Below, piece by piece: positions 1-8,479 of a stretch of 27,129 nucleotides of DNA. Below the pieces are notes generated by a model, which was not told the DNA's origin, did no database searches, and saw nothing but the letters and a program-made list of their open reading frames with translations. Where the stretch lies: contig CAYQBY010000024.1 in assembly GCA_964415865.1 (NCBI GenBank), positions 1 to 27,129 on the forward strand. The letters run 5' to 3'. Numbering within the stretch: the stretch's first letter is position 1; each line of letters begins with the position of its first letter. Made by a program: the position numbers and the translations under genes. Source of the stretch: Thiopontia sp964415865. GTDB lineage: Bacteria > Pseudomonadota > Gammaproteobacteria > GCF-002020875.

Positions 1-60
1 GTCGCACCAATAATCCAAATATGTACAATACAAACATGACAATAACACTCTCTAATATCA

Positions 61-1749
61 ATGCTCTACGGATATATTTTTGATTTATTAAGCTTGCTAG
101 TGGCGGCTGTTGTTATTGTCCCTCTAGCACAGTGGTTACGACTTGGTGCTGTTCCAGGTTTCCTGATTGCAGGCGGGATTGTTGGACCTTCCGGGTTTGG
201 TCTAATCACTAACACAGAAGAGATTCACAATTTTGCAGAGATTGGCGTGGTATTTCTTCTGTTTGTCATTGGTATTGAACTCAAGCCATCGCTGCTATGG
301 AGAATACGCCGCTTAGTTTTTGGGTTGGGTAGTGTGCAGGTCATATTTACAGGTCTCTTGCTTATTCTGGCTAGCCATCTACTGTTCTCTATCAATTTAA
401 AGGCGTCGATTCTAATAGGGTTAGCATTGGCTCTCTCCTCAACTGCGTTTGTCTTACAGTTGCTGACAGAAAAAGGGAGCCTCACATCAAAATATGGTCG
501 TAGCTCTTTCTCCATTCTGCTATTACAAGATCTAGCTGTTGTGCCACTGTTGGTACTGGTGCCACTACTCACAATGCCAGAGCTGAGTATTGGTGCAGAT
601 ATTGGGCTGGCTATTCTGGAGTCTCTTCTAATAATGGCTGCTGTTGTTGCAGTTGGCCATTACCTGCTCCACCCCATTCTTCACCAGATTGCACTAACCA
701 GAAACTCTGAGATTTTTTCTGCCACCGCACTATTAATAGTTTTGAGCGCAGCACTGGTCACAGAGTATGTCGGACTGTCTATGGCAATGGGAGCATTTCT
801 AGCCGGGCTGCTACTTTCAGGCTCCTCCTACAAACATCAGGTAATGGGAGAGATTCATCCGCTCCGAGGGATATTTCTCGGAATCTTTTTCATGTCGATG
901 GGAATGTCGCTCAACCTTGATCTTCTACTAGAAGTTCCAGTTCTTTCATTTAGTCTTGTACTCCTGTTGATCTCAATCAAAGTAATAGCTCTATACCCTA
1001 TAACCCGTTTCTTTGGGCTCAGGAAGAACCACGGTATTGCTGTTTCACTTCTTCTAGCGCAAAGTGGAGAGTTTGCTCTTGTGCTCTTTTCATTGGCTCA
1101 TCAATCGCAGCTTTTTGATAATGCATTATTTGAGCAGTTATTGATCATAGTTTTACTCAGTATGCTAGCAACCCCTTTGCTTGCACACTGGGCTCATAGA
1201 TTTGCTAGAAAAGAGTCTCCTAAATCAGAGGGTGCAACAACTGATATGGAGATACCATCAGGCGCATCAATCATATTAGTAGGGTTCGGACGTGTTGGGC
1301 GCAGAATTGGGGAAATATTGCACACCGCAGGACATTCTTTCATAGCATTGGATAATGATCCATCCATTGTCAAAAATGGTCGAGCCAATGGGCTTCCAGT
1401 CTATTTTGGTGACATCCACAATTTAGGGCTGCTGAAAATGAGTGGAATTCATCAAATGGAAGCTGTTGTTATTACCCTAAACAACCCAAAAAACACCGAA
1501 GAGTTTGTGGAATTTATACGTACTTCATTTCCAACGATTCCTATCTATGCTAGGAGCCACAACCTTGAACAGTGTATTGAGCTTCGTAGGATTGGTGCTT
1601 CGGATGTTGTTTCAGAAAATATAGAGGCTAGCCTTGAACTTGCCAAGATGGCTCTCAATAAAATTGGTGTAGAAGAAGAGAAACAGGATTTAATCATCAA
1701 TGAGTACCGACAAAACTATCGTGCCAAAACAAACCAACCAAGCAATTAG
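61..1749 (+). CDS. Kef-type monovalent cation:proton antiporter (CPA2) with RCK domain
   Basis: A 562-residue inner-membrane protein predicted to exchange K+ or Na+ for protons. Residues 1 to about 385 are almost entirely hydrophobic helices separated by short loops, as in the 12-13 segment Na_H_Exchanger fold. After a charged linker, a Rossmann RCK/TrkA-N domain begins near residue 401, with the glycine motif GFGRVG at 408-413 and an acidic D431 at the end of the second strand, which fits NAD(H) or nucleotide binding. The length matches the YbaL/KefB group. The ATG at 61 has no obvious Shine-Dalgarno sequence, and only 60 bp of upstream sequence is visible. It converges on cobQ with 32 bp between stops and no clear terminator. 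The family is secure; the ion and the gating ligand (glutathione adducts in true KefB/KefC) cannot be told from sequence. Confidence 0.9.
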   Translation: MLYGYIFDLLSLLVAAVVIVPLAQWLRLGAVPGFLIAGGIVGPSGFGLITNTEEIHNFAEIGVVFLLFVIGIELKPSLLWRIRRLVFGLGSVQVIFTGLLLILASHLLFSINLKASILIGLALALSSTAFVLQLLTEKGSLTSKYGRSSFSILLLQDLAVVPLLVLVPLLTMPELSIGADIGLAILESLLIMAAVVAVGHYLLHPILHQIALTRNSEIFSATALLIVLSAALVTEYVGLSMAMGAFLAGLLLSGSSYKHQVMGEIHPLRGIFLGIFFMSMGMSLNLDLLLEVPVLSFSLVLLLISIKVIALYPITRFFGLRKNHGIAVSLLLAQSGEFALVLFSLAHQSQLFDNALFEQLLIIVLLSMLATPLLAHWAHRFARKESPKSEGATTDMEIPSGASIILVGFGRVGRRIGEILHTAGHSFIALDNDPSIVKNGRANGLPVYFGDIHNLGLLKMSGIHQMEAVVITLNNPKNTEEFVEFIRTSFPTIPIYARSHNLEQCIELRRIGASDVVSENIEASLELAKMALNKIGVEEEKQDLIINEYRQNYRAKTNQPSN

Positions 1750-1781
1750 AATGTCCGTTTGTTTTTGCCCGGTCTCGGAAG

Positions 1782-3248
1782 TTACAGCTCTAATAGCTCA
1801 TCCAGCTTTAGGTGTTTCTCCATCTCATCAGCAAGCCTATCCAGGCTCTCTTCTCTAAGCTGCTCAATGCTTAGTGAATAAGAGTTATTGTCCAATCCAG
1901 CCCATTTAAGCAGCGCCTCAGCAGCAACAGGGTGGTCAAATAGTCCATGGATGTAACATCCTGCAATCTGATTATCATCAGATATGGCGCCATCAGACTC
2001 ACCATTCTGTAGCTTTATTAGTGGTCGTTTAATGGCCTCTCCGGCTGTTATCCCTGCATGGATCTCATATCCCTCAACAGTAGCCGTTGATTTGATCTCC
2101 TTATCTGAGAGCATCAAAGTACCAATTATATTTTTTAGCTGTTTTTCTGGTCTCAGCTCTGTCTCCATCTGCAGGAGCCCTAGCCCTATTGTATTTCCTG
2201 CTTCACCCTCTATACCATCAGGGTCGTTGATATTTTCTCCTAGCATCTGGAATCCACCACAGATCCCGATCACCTTGCCGCCGTATCGTATATGTTTCTG
2301 GATGGCGGACTCCCAACCCTGCTCACGAAGCCACTGCAGATCAGAACGTACACTTTTGCTACCTGGCAGGATAATAAGATCAGCTGGAGGAGGTGCGCTA
2401 TTGGGAGGAATGATTTGCAGGTCTATCTCAGGGTGGTGGCGCAGAGGATCGAGGTCTGTATGGTTGCTGATTCTTGGTAGAGCGGGAATGATCACCTTAA
2501 GTTTGGTTGCATCGCTTGTGGTCTGTTCTCTCTGTAGTGCGTCTTCTGCATCAAGGTGAAGGCCATGAAGGTATGGCAGTACCCCGATCACCGGTTTTCC
2601 TGTCCGCTCTTCCAGCCACTCTATACCTGGCTGTAGCAAAGAGATATCACCACGAAAACGGTTGATGATGAATCCCTGGATTCGATCCTGTTCACTTTTT
2701 GATAGAAGTTCAAGCGTGCCGACTAAATGGGCGAATACCCCACCACGGTCTATGTCGGCTACCAGCAGAACAGGGCAGTCAATTGCCTCCGCAAAACCCA
2801 TATTGGCGATATCATTTTCTCTGAGATTGATTTCTGCTGGGCTACCGGCCCCTTCGACAATAATGGTCTGAAATTTATCGGCGAGTCTTTTGTGAGCCTC
2901 TATAACCTCATTCAGCAACTCTGGTTTCAGCTGATGGTAGCTACGGGCATCACGATTTCCAATAGCCTTACCGTGAAGTATGACCTGTGCACCCATATCT
3001 GTGGTCGGCTTAAGAAGAATGGGATTCATGTCTGTTGTTGCAGGTATGCCAGCCGCAACTGCCTGAAGCGCCTGGGCACGACCAATTTCACCACCATCAA
3101 CAGTTACTGCGCTGTTGAGGGCCATATTCTGTGGTTTGAATGGGGCAACGGATTGCCCCCTGCGATGAAGCAGGCGACAGAGGCCGGCAGTTATGATGCT
3201 TTTTCCAGCATCTGATGTTGTGCCCTGAATCATTATGGTGAAATTCAT
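1782..3248 (-). CDS. cobQ: Cobyric acid synthase (adenosylcobyrate a,c-diamide amidotransferase)
   Basis: CobQ/CbiP uses glutamine and ATP to amidate side chains b, d, e and g of adenosylcobyrinic acid a,c-diamide, giving adenosylcobyric acid in the cytoplasm. The 488-residue product has the usual family length. The N-terminal dethiobiotin-synthetase-like domain carries the P-loop GTTSDAGKS at residues 9-17, followed by the FKPQNMALNS segment typical of CobQ. The C-terminal class I glutaminase domain has its nucleophile C330 in GICGGFQ. The ATG at 3248 lies 24 bp from the ATG of the divergent cbiB. There is no good Shine-Dalgarno sequence, but a perfect TATAAT on this strand ends 8 nt before the ATG. 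The gene is separated by about 9 kb from the main cobalamin operon and has no riboswitch of its own. Confidence 0.96.
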   Translation of the reverse strand: MNFTIMIQGTTSDAGKSIITAGLCRLLHRRGQSVAPFKPQNMALNSAVTVDGGEIGRAQALQAVAAGIPATTDMNPILLKPTTDMGAQVILHGKAIGNRDARSYHQLKPELLNEVIEAHKRLADKFQTIIVEGAGSPAEINLRENDIANMGFAEAIDCPVLLVADIDRGGVFAHLVGTLELLSKSEQDRIQGFIINRFRGDISLLQPGIEWLEERTGKPVIGVLPYLHGLHLDAEDALQREQTTSDATKLKVIIPALPRISNHTDLDPLRHHPEIDLQIIPPNSAPPPADLIILPGSKSVRSDLQWLREQGWESAIQKHIRYGGKVIGICGGFQMLGENINDPDGIEGEAGNTIGLGLLQMETELRPEKQLKNIIGTLMLSDKEIKSTATVEGYEIHAGITAGEAIKRPLIKLQNGESDGAISDDNQIAGCYIHGLFDHPVAAEALLKWAGLDNNSYSLSIEQLREESLDRLADEMEKHLKLDELLEL

Positions 3249-3256
3249 CTCTGCTC

Positions 3257-3262
3257 ATTATA
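3257..3262 (-). promoter_or_regulatory. Candidate -10 box for cobQ (overlapping divergent promoter region)
   Basis: The minus strand reads TATAAT here, 8 nt before the cobQ ATG. No good -35 match is seen at 16-18 bp upstream, which would lie inside the cbiB coding start. If used, transcription would begin within about 1-2 nt of the start codon and give a leaderless mRNA. On the plus strand the overlapping TACGAT (3261-3266) lies 6 nt before the cbiB ATG. The site is inferred from sequence only. Confidence 0.4.
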
Positions 3263-3272
3263 CGATAGCCAA

Positions 3273-4208
3273 ATGTTAGAGATTGCCATCATTGTCACAA
3301 TCGCATTCCTGCTTGATATGTTGCTTGGGGAGGCAAAGAAATTTCATCCCCTCGTAGGGTTTGGGTGGATTGCCAGTAGAGTGGAGAAGATCTTGTTCAG
3401 AGGTGAAGAGAGCTCAACCAGGGTTTGTGGTGTGGTCGGATGGATTGCAATGGTAATGCCGGTTATCTTTTTGGCGCTGCTGTCACAATACCTGGAAGGC
3501 TACTGGAGTATGGCTGTACAGATAGCTGGGCTCTATATTGTGATGGGAAGCCGAAGCCTGATTTCTCACGCCATGTTGGTCGGCAATGCCTTGGATAACC
3601 AGAATCTGCCGGTAGCTCAAGAGCGTGTAGGATGGATTGTAAGTAGGGATACAGATCAACTTGATGAGAGTGGTGTGGTAACTGCAACTGTGGAATCGGT
3701 TCTGGAGAATGGTAATGATGCGATTTTTGGTGCTATTTTCTGGTTTGTAGTTGCGGGTCTGCCAGGAGCCCTTTTGTTTCGAGCGGTCAATACTCTGGAT
3801 GCAATGTGGGGTTACAAGAGTGAGAGGTTTCTCGATTTTGGATGGTTCTCGGCAAGAGTTGATGATTTGATGAACTGGATTCCATCACGTCTTACAGCTT
3901 TGAGCTATGCGCTGTTGGGGGACAGATCCACTGCACTATCAAGCTGGAGAGATCAGGCGGCACTCTGCAAAAGTCCTAATGCAGGTGCGGTAATGTCTTC
4001 CGGCGCTGGTGCATTGAAACTACAGCTTGGGGGCAAATCTACCTATCATGGAGAGATCGAGGAGAAGCCCATGCTTGGGGCTGGTAGGGTGGCAGAGCGA
4101 GAAGATATCTGTCGTACACTCTCTCTGGTAAATAGAAGTGCAATATTGTGGCTTGCAGTTTTGTGGACCATAGCTACCTTTACAGAGATTTTTAGGCTCT
4201 ATGGATAG
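3273..4208 (+). CDS. cbiB: Adenosylcobinamide-phosphate synthase CbiB (CobD type)
   Basis: CbiB is the integral-membrane enzyme that attaches aminopropanol phosphate to adenosylcobyric acid, giving adenosylcobinamide phosphate. The 311-residue sequence opens with the family signature: a hydrophobic helix running into LLGEAKKFHPLVGFG (residues 17-31). The region around 240-275, including SSGAGALKLQLGGKSTYHGE and a following PMLGAGR, is the conserved cytoplasmic segment. Several hydrophobic stretches (about 1-17, 50-70, 75-95, 145-175, 285-305) are consistent with a multi-pass membrane protein. The ATG at 3273 is the natural start because the family motif begins almost immediately. It overlaps cobC by 8 nt, so the two are co-transcribed; the cobC product would supply the aminopropanol phosphate that CbiB consumes. 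Confidence 0.95.
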   Translation: MLEIAIIVTIAFLLDMLLGEAKKFHPLVGFGWIASRVEKILFRGEESSTRVCGVVGWIAMVMPVIFLALLSQYLEGYWSMAVQIAGLYIVMGSRSLISHAMLVGNALDNQNLPVAQERVGWIVSRDTDQLDESGVVTATVESVLENGNDAIFGAIFWFVVAGLPGALLFRAVNTLDAMWGYKSERFLDFGWFSARVDDLMNWIPSRLTALSYALLGDRSTALSSWRDQAALCKSPNAGAVMSSGAGALKLQLGGKSTYHGEIEEKPMLGAGRVAEREDICRTLSLVNRSAILWLAVLWTIATFTEIFRLYG

Positions 4209-5217
4209 AAACGGTCATCCTCAGCACGGTGGTAACAGACGCTACTGGGCTGAACATTATGGGTTTCGGGAGGAGGAGATGGTGGACCTCTCTACAGGCA
4301 TCAATCCTCATGGCTGGACTGTTCCAGAGATTCCATCTGAGGTATGGCAACGTCTACCTGAACCGGATTCAGCTCTGCTGGAAGCTGCAGCAAGCTACTA
4401 TGGAACAGATTCACTGCTGCCAATTGCAGGTTCTCAGGCAGCTATCCAGACACTTCCAAGGTTGAGAACATTTAGTCGAGTTGCTGTTTTGGATCCATCA
4501 TATTCGGAGCATATGAGAGGGTGGGAGGCAGCTGGTCATGAGGTATCAACAATAGGTGGCGACCAAATTGAGTCATCCCTACAAGATCTTGACGTGCTTG
4601 TATTGGTAAATCCAAATAACCCTACAGGTGAGTTGTTTTCACGAGAGAACTTGCTGAGATGGCATCAGCAGTTGGCAGAGCGTGGGGGATGGCTGGTAGT
4701 TGATGAGGCATTTATGGATACCACCCCCGAACATAGTCTCTGTTTACTCGGTGAACCAAGAACGGGGCTGATTGTTCTGCGTTCACTTGGAAAGTTTTTT
4801 GGTCTTGCCGGTATTCGTTCCGGCTTTATGTTTGCTACACCAGCTCTTATGGAGAGGATTGAGAGGTTGTTGGGGCCATGGTCACTTAGCCATCCTTCTC
4901 AATGGATTACAAAACAGGTGTTTTGTGATCGCTCCTGGCATAGCGAGATGAGAGATAGGCTAGTTACTGAGAGTGGGCGTTTGTCAGAATTACTTGATGT
5001 GGTTGGCCTCACTCCAGAAGGAGGTTGCTCACTTTTTCAATGGCTGACAACACCTCAGGCGGCAGCTATCACACACAGCCTGGCTAAACAGGGGGTGCTG
5101 ATACGCTTCTTTAAGGAGAGTTCCTCTATCCGCTTTGGTCTTCCTGGTAGCAGGGAGGAGTGGGAGCGTTTTGATAGTGCGCTATCAAGAGTTGAGCAGT
5201 TACGTAATGTTGCTTAG
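4201..5217 (+). CDS. cobC: L-threonine-O-3-phosphate decarboxylase, PLP-dependent (cobC; CobD in Salmonella)
   Basis: This 338-residue fold-type I PLP enzyme is related to histidinol-phosphate aminotransferase. It decarboxylates threonine phosphate to (R)-1-amino-2-propanol O-2-phosphate, the linker used by CbiB. Visible features are the opening HPQHGGN segment and STGINPHG (31-38) characteristic of cobalamin decarboxylases, NPNNPTG (137-143), VVDEAFMD (166-173), and SLGKFFGLAGIRSG with the PLP-binding lysine K198. It starts inside the end of cbiB (8-nt overlap), which indicates translational coupling. Naming differs by organism: cobC in Pseudomonas, cobD in Salmonella. A true histidinol-phosphate aminotransferase is unlikely given the N-terminal signature and position. 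Confidence 0.93.
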   Translation: MDRNGHPQHGGNRRYWAEHYGFREEEMVDLSTGINPHGWTVPEIPSEVWQRLPEPDSALLEAAASYYGTDSLLPIAGSQAAIQTLPRLRTFSRVAVLDPSYSEHMRGWEAAGHEVSTIGGDQIESSLQDLDVLVLVNPNNPTGELFSRENLLRWHQQLAERGGWLVVDEAFMDTTPEHSLCLLGEPRTGLIVLRSLGKFFGLAGIRSGFMFATPALMERIERLLGPWSLSHPSQWITKQVFCDRSWHSEMRDRLVTESGRLSELLDVVGLTPEGGCSLFQWLTTPQAAAITHSLAKQGVLIRFFKESSSIRFGLPGSREEWERFDSALSRVEQLRNVA

Positions 5218-5261
5218 GGGGGGTCGTATAAGTCATTTCTGTACAGCATGGAGACTTTTTG

Positions 5262-6206
5262 GTGAGAGAGATTGAGTGCAGAATCGGGATTGATCTCGGA
5301 GGTACAAAAATTGAGGCTATAGTCATAGATCGTAATGGTGATGAATTAGTTCGCCAGCGGGTCTCTACTCCTCAAGGTGACTATAAAGGAACGGTCGATG
5401 CAATCCGTGATCTTGTGGCTGCTGTTGAACAGCAGAGTGGTCTTTATGGCTCTGTGGGTGTTGGTATTCCAGGAACGGTGTCGCCAGCTACAGGAGTGGT
5501 AAAAAATGCCAACTCTACGGTGTTGATTGGTAATCCACTGGATAGAGACCTCGAGGAAGCACTGTTGCGGCCAGTGAGATTGGCTAATGATGCAAACTGT
5601 TTTGCTTTGTCAGAGGCAGTGGATGGTGCTGCCGCAGGAGCTGACAATGTATTTGGAGTGATATTGGGGACTGGTGTGGGAGGTGGAATTGTTGTGAATG
5701 GCAGGGTTGTGACTGGGGTCAATGCAGTTGCCGGAGAGTGGGGGCATAATCCTATTCCATGGCCAAAAAAATCGGAACTTCCTGGTCCAGAATGTTATTG
5801 TGGAAAAACTGGCTGTATAGAGACATTTCTGTCTGGACCTGCTCTGCAGATGAGTTATTATCGAGCAACAGGAGTTAAATTATCTGCAGATGAGATTGCT
5901 GATAGAGCGCAACAGGGAGAGCATGATGCAGATAGGGTCATGGACAAATATGAACATCAACTGGCACGAGGGCTTTCAACTGTGATTAATCTAATGGATC
6001 CAAAAGTTATTGTTCTTGGCGGTGGTCTTTCAAATATTGATCGCCTCTACCCAAACGTAAAAAACCTCTGGGGCGAGTACGTCTTTTCAGATGAGGTCAG
6101 GACAGAACTCCTGAAGGCCAAGCATGGCGACTCAAGTGGTGTGCGTGGTGCTGCCTGGCTCTGGTCTGATAATGAGATATGGGAAAATCAGGAAGGTAGC
6201 GAGTAG
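5262..6206 (+). CDS. mak: ROK-family sugar kinase, fructokinase Mak type
   Basis: A cytoplasmic kinase that phosphorylates fructose (possibly mannose) at C6 with ATP. The GTG at 5262 is preferred because GGAG at 5250-5253 is 8 nt upstream; a TTG one codon earlier is the alternative. The 314-residue product begins with the ATP-phosphate motif IGIDLGGTK, then has VGIPGTVSPATGVVKNANS and the catalytic aspartate D110 in LANDANC. Next come GEWGHNPIPW with zinc-ligand H162 and the ROK zinc cysteines C178, C180 and C185. The C-terminus AKHGDSSGVRGAAWLW is nearly the same as E. coli Mak as I remember it, which supports fructokinase over N-acetylglucosamine kinase or Glk. It lies 44 bp after cobC in the same direction with no visible terminator, so it may ride on that transcript, though no functional link to cobalamin is evident. 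Confidence 0.88.
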   Translation: MREIECRIGIDLGGTKIEAIVIDRNGDELVRQRVSTPQGDYKGTVDAIRDLVAAVEQQSGLYGSVGVGIPGTVSPATGVVKNANSTVLIGNPLDRDLEEALLRPVRLANDANCFALSEAVDGAAAGADNVFGVILGTGVGGGIVVNGRVVTGVNAVAGEWGHNPIPWPKKSELPGPECYCGKTGCIETFLSGPALQMSYYRATGVKLSADEIADRAQQGEHDADRVMDKYEHQLARGLSTVINLMDPKVIVLGGGLSNIDRLYPNVKNLWGEYVFSDEVRTELLKAKHGDSSGVRGAAWLWSDNEIWENQEGSE

Positions 6207-6208
6207 GA

Positions 6209-6544
6209 GTGTCTGATCAGAACCTGAAAAGCCTGGAGATGCTTGATCAGGTTCTGGAAAATGAGCCAGGAGTGCTGCTCTACTTCAGTACTCCACAATG
6301 CAATGTCTGCAAGGTGCTGCGTCCCAAACTGATGGATCTGTTTGAGCAGCACTACCCCGAGATCGGCCGCTACTATATCGATTCTACCGAGACTCCAGAG
6401 ATCTCTGGGCAGTATTCAGTTTTCGCAGTCCCCACCATCATTCTGTTTCTTGACGGCAAGGAGTTTGCCCGTAAATCACGTAATTTCAGCCCTGCAGAAC
6501 TGATTGAAGAGATTCGTCGTCCCTGGGAGATAATGAATAGCTAA
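6209..6544 (+). CDS. Thioredoxin-like protein with CNVC active site
   Basis: A 111-residue single-domain thioredoxin fold without signal peptide, hence cytoplasmic. The redox motif CNVC is at residues 31-34, in the expected place after the strand LLYFSTPQ. The cis-proline follows in FAVPT (P75), and then the ILFLDGKE strand-turn typical of thioredoxins. The active site differs from the CGPC of general thioredoxins, so it may be a specialised reductase or a protein-holding partner rather than the housekeeping Trx. The GTG start at 6209 lies 2 nt after the kinase stop, with GGAAGG upstream, so it is translated from the same mRNA. The partner is unknown. Confidence 0.82.
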   Translation: MSDQNLKSLEMLDQVLENEPGVLLYFSTPQCNVCKVLRPKLMDLFEQHYPEIGRYYIDSTETPEISGQYSVFAVPTIILFLDGKEFARKSRNFSPAELIEEIRRPWEIMNS

Positions 6545-6598
6545 AAGCTATGGTGTCCATGAATAACCACGCCATGTGGATTCAGTGAGATTCCCTCT

Positions 6599-7897
6599 CT
6601 ATCCCAGATTATAGAGTCCCGGGAACAGTAGTATCGAGACCAGTACCGCAATCTGGATCAGAATAAATGGAGTCACTCCGCGATAGATGTCCGTGGTTTG
6701 GATTTCCGGCGGGGCAACCCCCTTCAGATAGAAGAGACTGAATCCGAATGGGGGGGTAAGAAAAGAGGTCTGCAGATTCATTGCAATCAGGATTGCATAC
6801 CAGAGTAGTGGAATGCCCAAGATTTCTGCAATCGGGAGAAGGATTGGCACTACGATAAATGCAATCTCCACAAAGTCGATAAAGAAACCGAGCACCAGAA
6901 TAAAGAGCATGGAGAAGATCAGGAAACCCCATTTCTCCCCCGGAAGATGTAGCAGGTACTCCTCAACAACAAGATCTCCCCCGGTATATGTGAAGGCCAT
7001 AGAGAATGCGGTTGCCCCAACCAGAATGGCGAACACCATTGCAGTAATCTTTACGGTCTCTTCTGCACTATCCAGCAGTGCGGTGAATGAGAATTTTCGA
7101 TAGAAGATGGAGAGTAGAATTGCACCAACTCCTCCAACCGCAGAGGACTCGGTTGGGGTGGCAATGCCTGCAAAGATGGATCCCAACACCACAATGATTA
7201 GAACCATTGGTGGAATGATTGCTCTCATGGCATCCAGGTATTGCTGGCGAATTGAGGTCTGCTCTTCAGAGGTTTGATCAAAGGGGATTGCAGGTGCGCT
7301 CCCCTCAACAATATGGGTGTAAAGCAGCACATAGAGGATGTAAAAGCCAACCAGTACCAGTCCGGGCATTACCGCAGCCTTGAATAGGTCGCCAACTGGT
7401 ATTCCCATCACATCACCCAGAATAATCAGGATTATGGATGGCGGAATGATCTGCCCCAATGTTCCAGAGGCGCAGATAACCCCACAGCTCAGCGGACGAT
7501 TGTAGTGGTATTTAAGCATCACTGGCAGTGATATCACCCCCATTGCCACAACACTTGCACCAACTACACCGGTAGAGGCGGCCAACAGTGTACCAACCAG
7601 GATGGTTGATATTGCAAGTCCGCCCGAGACCTTGCCAAAGAGTCTAGCCATTGACTCCAGTAGTTGCTCAGCCAACTCGGTTTTTTGCAACATGATCCCC
7701 ATAAAGATGAAGAGCGGGACTGCCATCAGGGTGGAATTTTCCATGATGGACTGGATCCGGAATGGCATAAAGGCAAAAATCTGAACCCCCTCTGAGAGAG
7801 CCCCAAAGAGCAGAGCAATGCCACCAAAGGTAAAGGCGACCGGAAAGCCGAAAAGCAGAAATAGTAGCGCTGTGGCAAACATCAGAAGCCCAATCAT
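6599..7897 (-). CDS. dctM: TRAP transporter large membrane subunit DctM
   Basis: A 432-residue, roughly 12-helix inner-membrane protein that carries the Na+-coupled transport step of a TRAP system. It is almost continuously hydrophobic and has typical DctM segments such as PLFIFMGIML, GTLGQIIPPSIILIILGD and GIATPTESSAVG. The ATG at 7897 was chosen over an upstream TTG (7924) because a strong GGGAGGAG Shine-Dalgarno sequence sits just before it and it forms an ATGA overlap with the dctQ stop. It is the last gene of the minus-strand run and converges on the thioredoxin-like gene. The 54 bp between the two stops contain no convincing intrinsic terminator. Confidence 0.95.
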   Translation of the reverse strand: MIGLLMFATALLFLLFGFPVAFTFGGIALLFGALSEGVQIFAFMPFRIQSIMENSTLMAVPLFIFMGIMLQKTELAEQLLESMARLFGKVSGGLAISTILVGTLLAASTGVVGASVVAMGVISLPVMLKYHYNRPLSCGVICASGTLGQIIPPSIILIILGDVMGIPVGDLFKAAVMPGLVLVGFYILYVLLYTHIVEGSAPAIPFDQTSEEQTSIRQQYLDAMRAIIPPMVLIIVVLGSIFAGIATPTESSAVGGVGAILLSIFYRKFSFTALLDSAEETVKITAMVFAILVGATAFSMAFTYTGGDLVVEEYLLHLPGEKWGFLIFSMLFILVLGFFIDFVEIAFIVVPILLPIAEILGIPLLWYAILIAMNLQTSFLTPPFGFSLFYLKGVAPPEIQTTDIYRGVTPFILIQIAVLVSILLFPGLYNLG

Positions 7898-8406
7898 GGT
7901 TGCTCCTCCCCCCCAAGACGCCAACTACGTAGCATAAAGCCAATGCTGCTTATCAATACCAACAGGAATGAGATAGGAATCATCGACTTGATGATCCAGC
8001 GATATGGGAGTCCTCCAGGGTCTCCACTGCTCTCACCCAGCTGATAAGACTCTGCAACAAATCCAATGCCATACCAGGTAATAAGTGAGCAGAAGGGGAT
8101 TAGGAGAAGCAGAGTTCCTGTGATATCTATCTGGGCTCGTCGTCGTGCAGGTAGTCTGTCATAGATTAGATCAACCCGAACATGACCATCCCTGCTCAGG
8201 GTATAGGAGATGCCTAGCAGAAAGAGAGATGCGTATAGGTGCCACTCTAGCTCCTGCATCCCGATGGAGACATCATTAAACAGGTAACGCATGATGACAT
8301 CGTAGAAGACGTTGACCAGTAATAGCAGAAGCAAGATGGCTGCGAGCTTGCCGATAGCCGCCGAGAATCGCTCAATCTTGCTTTCAATATATTGGGTGGA
8401 AATCAT
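7894..8406 (-). CDS. dctQ: TRAP transporter small membrane subunit DctQ
   Basis: A 170-residue four-helix membrane protein that partners DctM. Hydrophobic helices lie near residues 20-40, 55-75, 95-120 and 140-160, with the family's MRYLFN and W/F-rich loop (GMQELEWHLYASLFLLG) between the first two. The start is uncertain. The ATG at 8406 has no Shine-Dalgarno sequence but lies 10 nt after a TATAAT hexamer. An in-frame GTG at 8442 would add 12 residues and sits inside the intergenic hairpin, so I reject it. The gene overlaps dctM by 4 nt (ATGA). It follows dctP by about 73 nt, a gap filled by the hairpin. Confidence 0.9.
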   Translation of the reverse strand: MISTQYIESKIERFSAAIGKLAAILLLLLLVNVFYDVIMRYLFNDVSIGMQELEWHLYASLFLLGISYTLSRDGHVRVDLIYDRLPARRRAQIDITGTLLLLIPFCSLITWYGIGFVAESYQLGESSGDPGGLPYRWIIKSMIPISFLLVLISSIGFMLRSWRLGGEEQP

Positions 8407-8430
8407 GAGTGAGCTGATTATACAGAATAG

Positions 8431-8457
8431 AAAAGGGGGCACTGCTGCCCCCTTTTT
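8431..8457 (-). terminator. Hairpin between dctP and dctQ, likely partial terminator or mRNA stabiliser
   Basis: On the minus strand this reads as an A-run, GGGGGCA, a GCAG loop, TGCCCCC, then TTTT: a GC-rich stem of 7 bp that extends through A-T pairs. It lies 22 nt after the dctP stop and 24 nt before the dctQ ATG. Such elements between a binding-protein gene and its membrane-subunit genes usually allow more binding protein than permease. The short T-run suggests leaky rather than full termination. Confidence 0.75.
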
Positions 8458-8479
8458 AATGACTATGAAAGATATGGAA

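Noticed and set aside
1..60. Promoter or gene end upstream of the antiporter
   Set aside because: AT-rich sequence with no clear -35/-10 pair, Shine-Dalgarno sequence or coding signal; the window starts too close to judge.
1750..1781. Terminator between the Kef-type antiporter and cobQ
   Set aside because: A run of T is present, but I could not draw a stable stem before it on either strand.
1984..2559. Open frame of 191 codons on the plus strand inside cobQ
   Set aside because: It is antisense to a full-length, motif-complete cobQ, has no recognisable domain and has serine/proline-rich shadow composition.
3249..3272. A second cobalamin riboswitch controlling cobQ or cbiB
   Set aside because: The intergenic space is only 24 bp, and none of the conserved B12-box blocks occurs there.
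6545..6598. Terminator between the thioredoxin-like gene and dctM
   Set aside because: Short inverted repeats (CCAC/GTGG) exist, but they are weak and no T-run follows on either strand.
7898..7924. Upstream TTG start for dctM at 7924
   Set aside because: It would translate the GGGAGGAG Shine-Dalgarno region; the ATG at 7897 has ideal spacing and ATGA coupling to dctQ.
8407..8442. Upstream GTG start for dctQ at 8442
   Set aside because: The start codon would sit inside the strong hairpin stem, and the added residues are not part of the DctQ family N-terminus.
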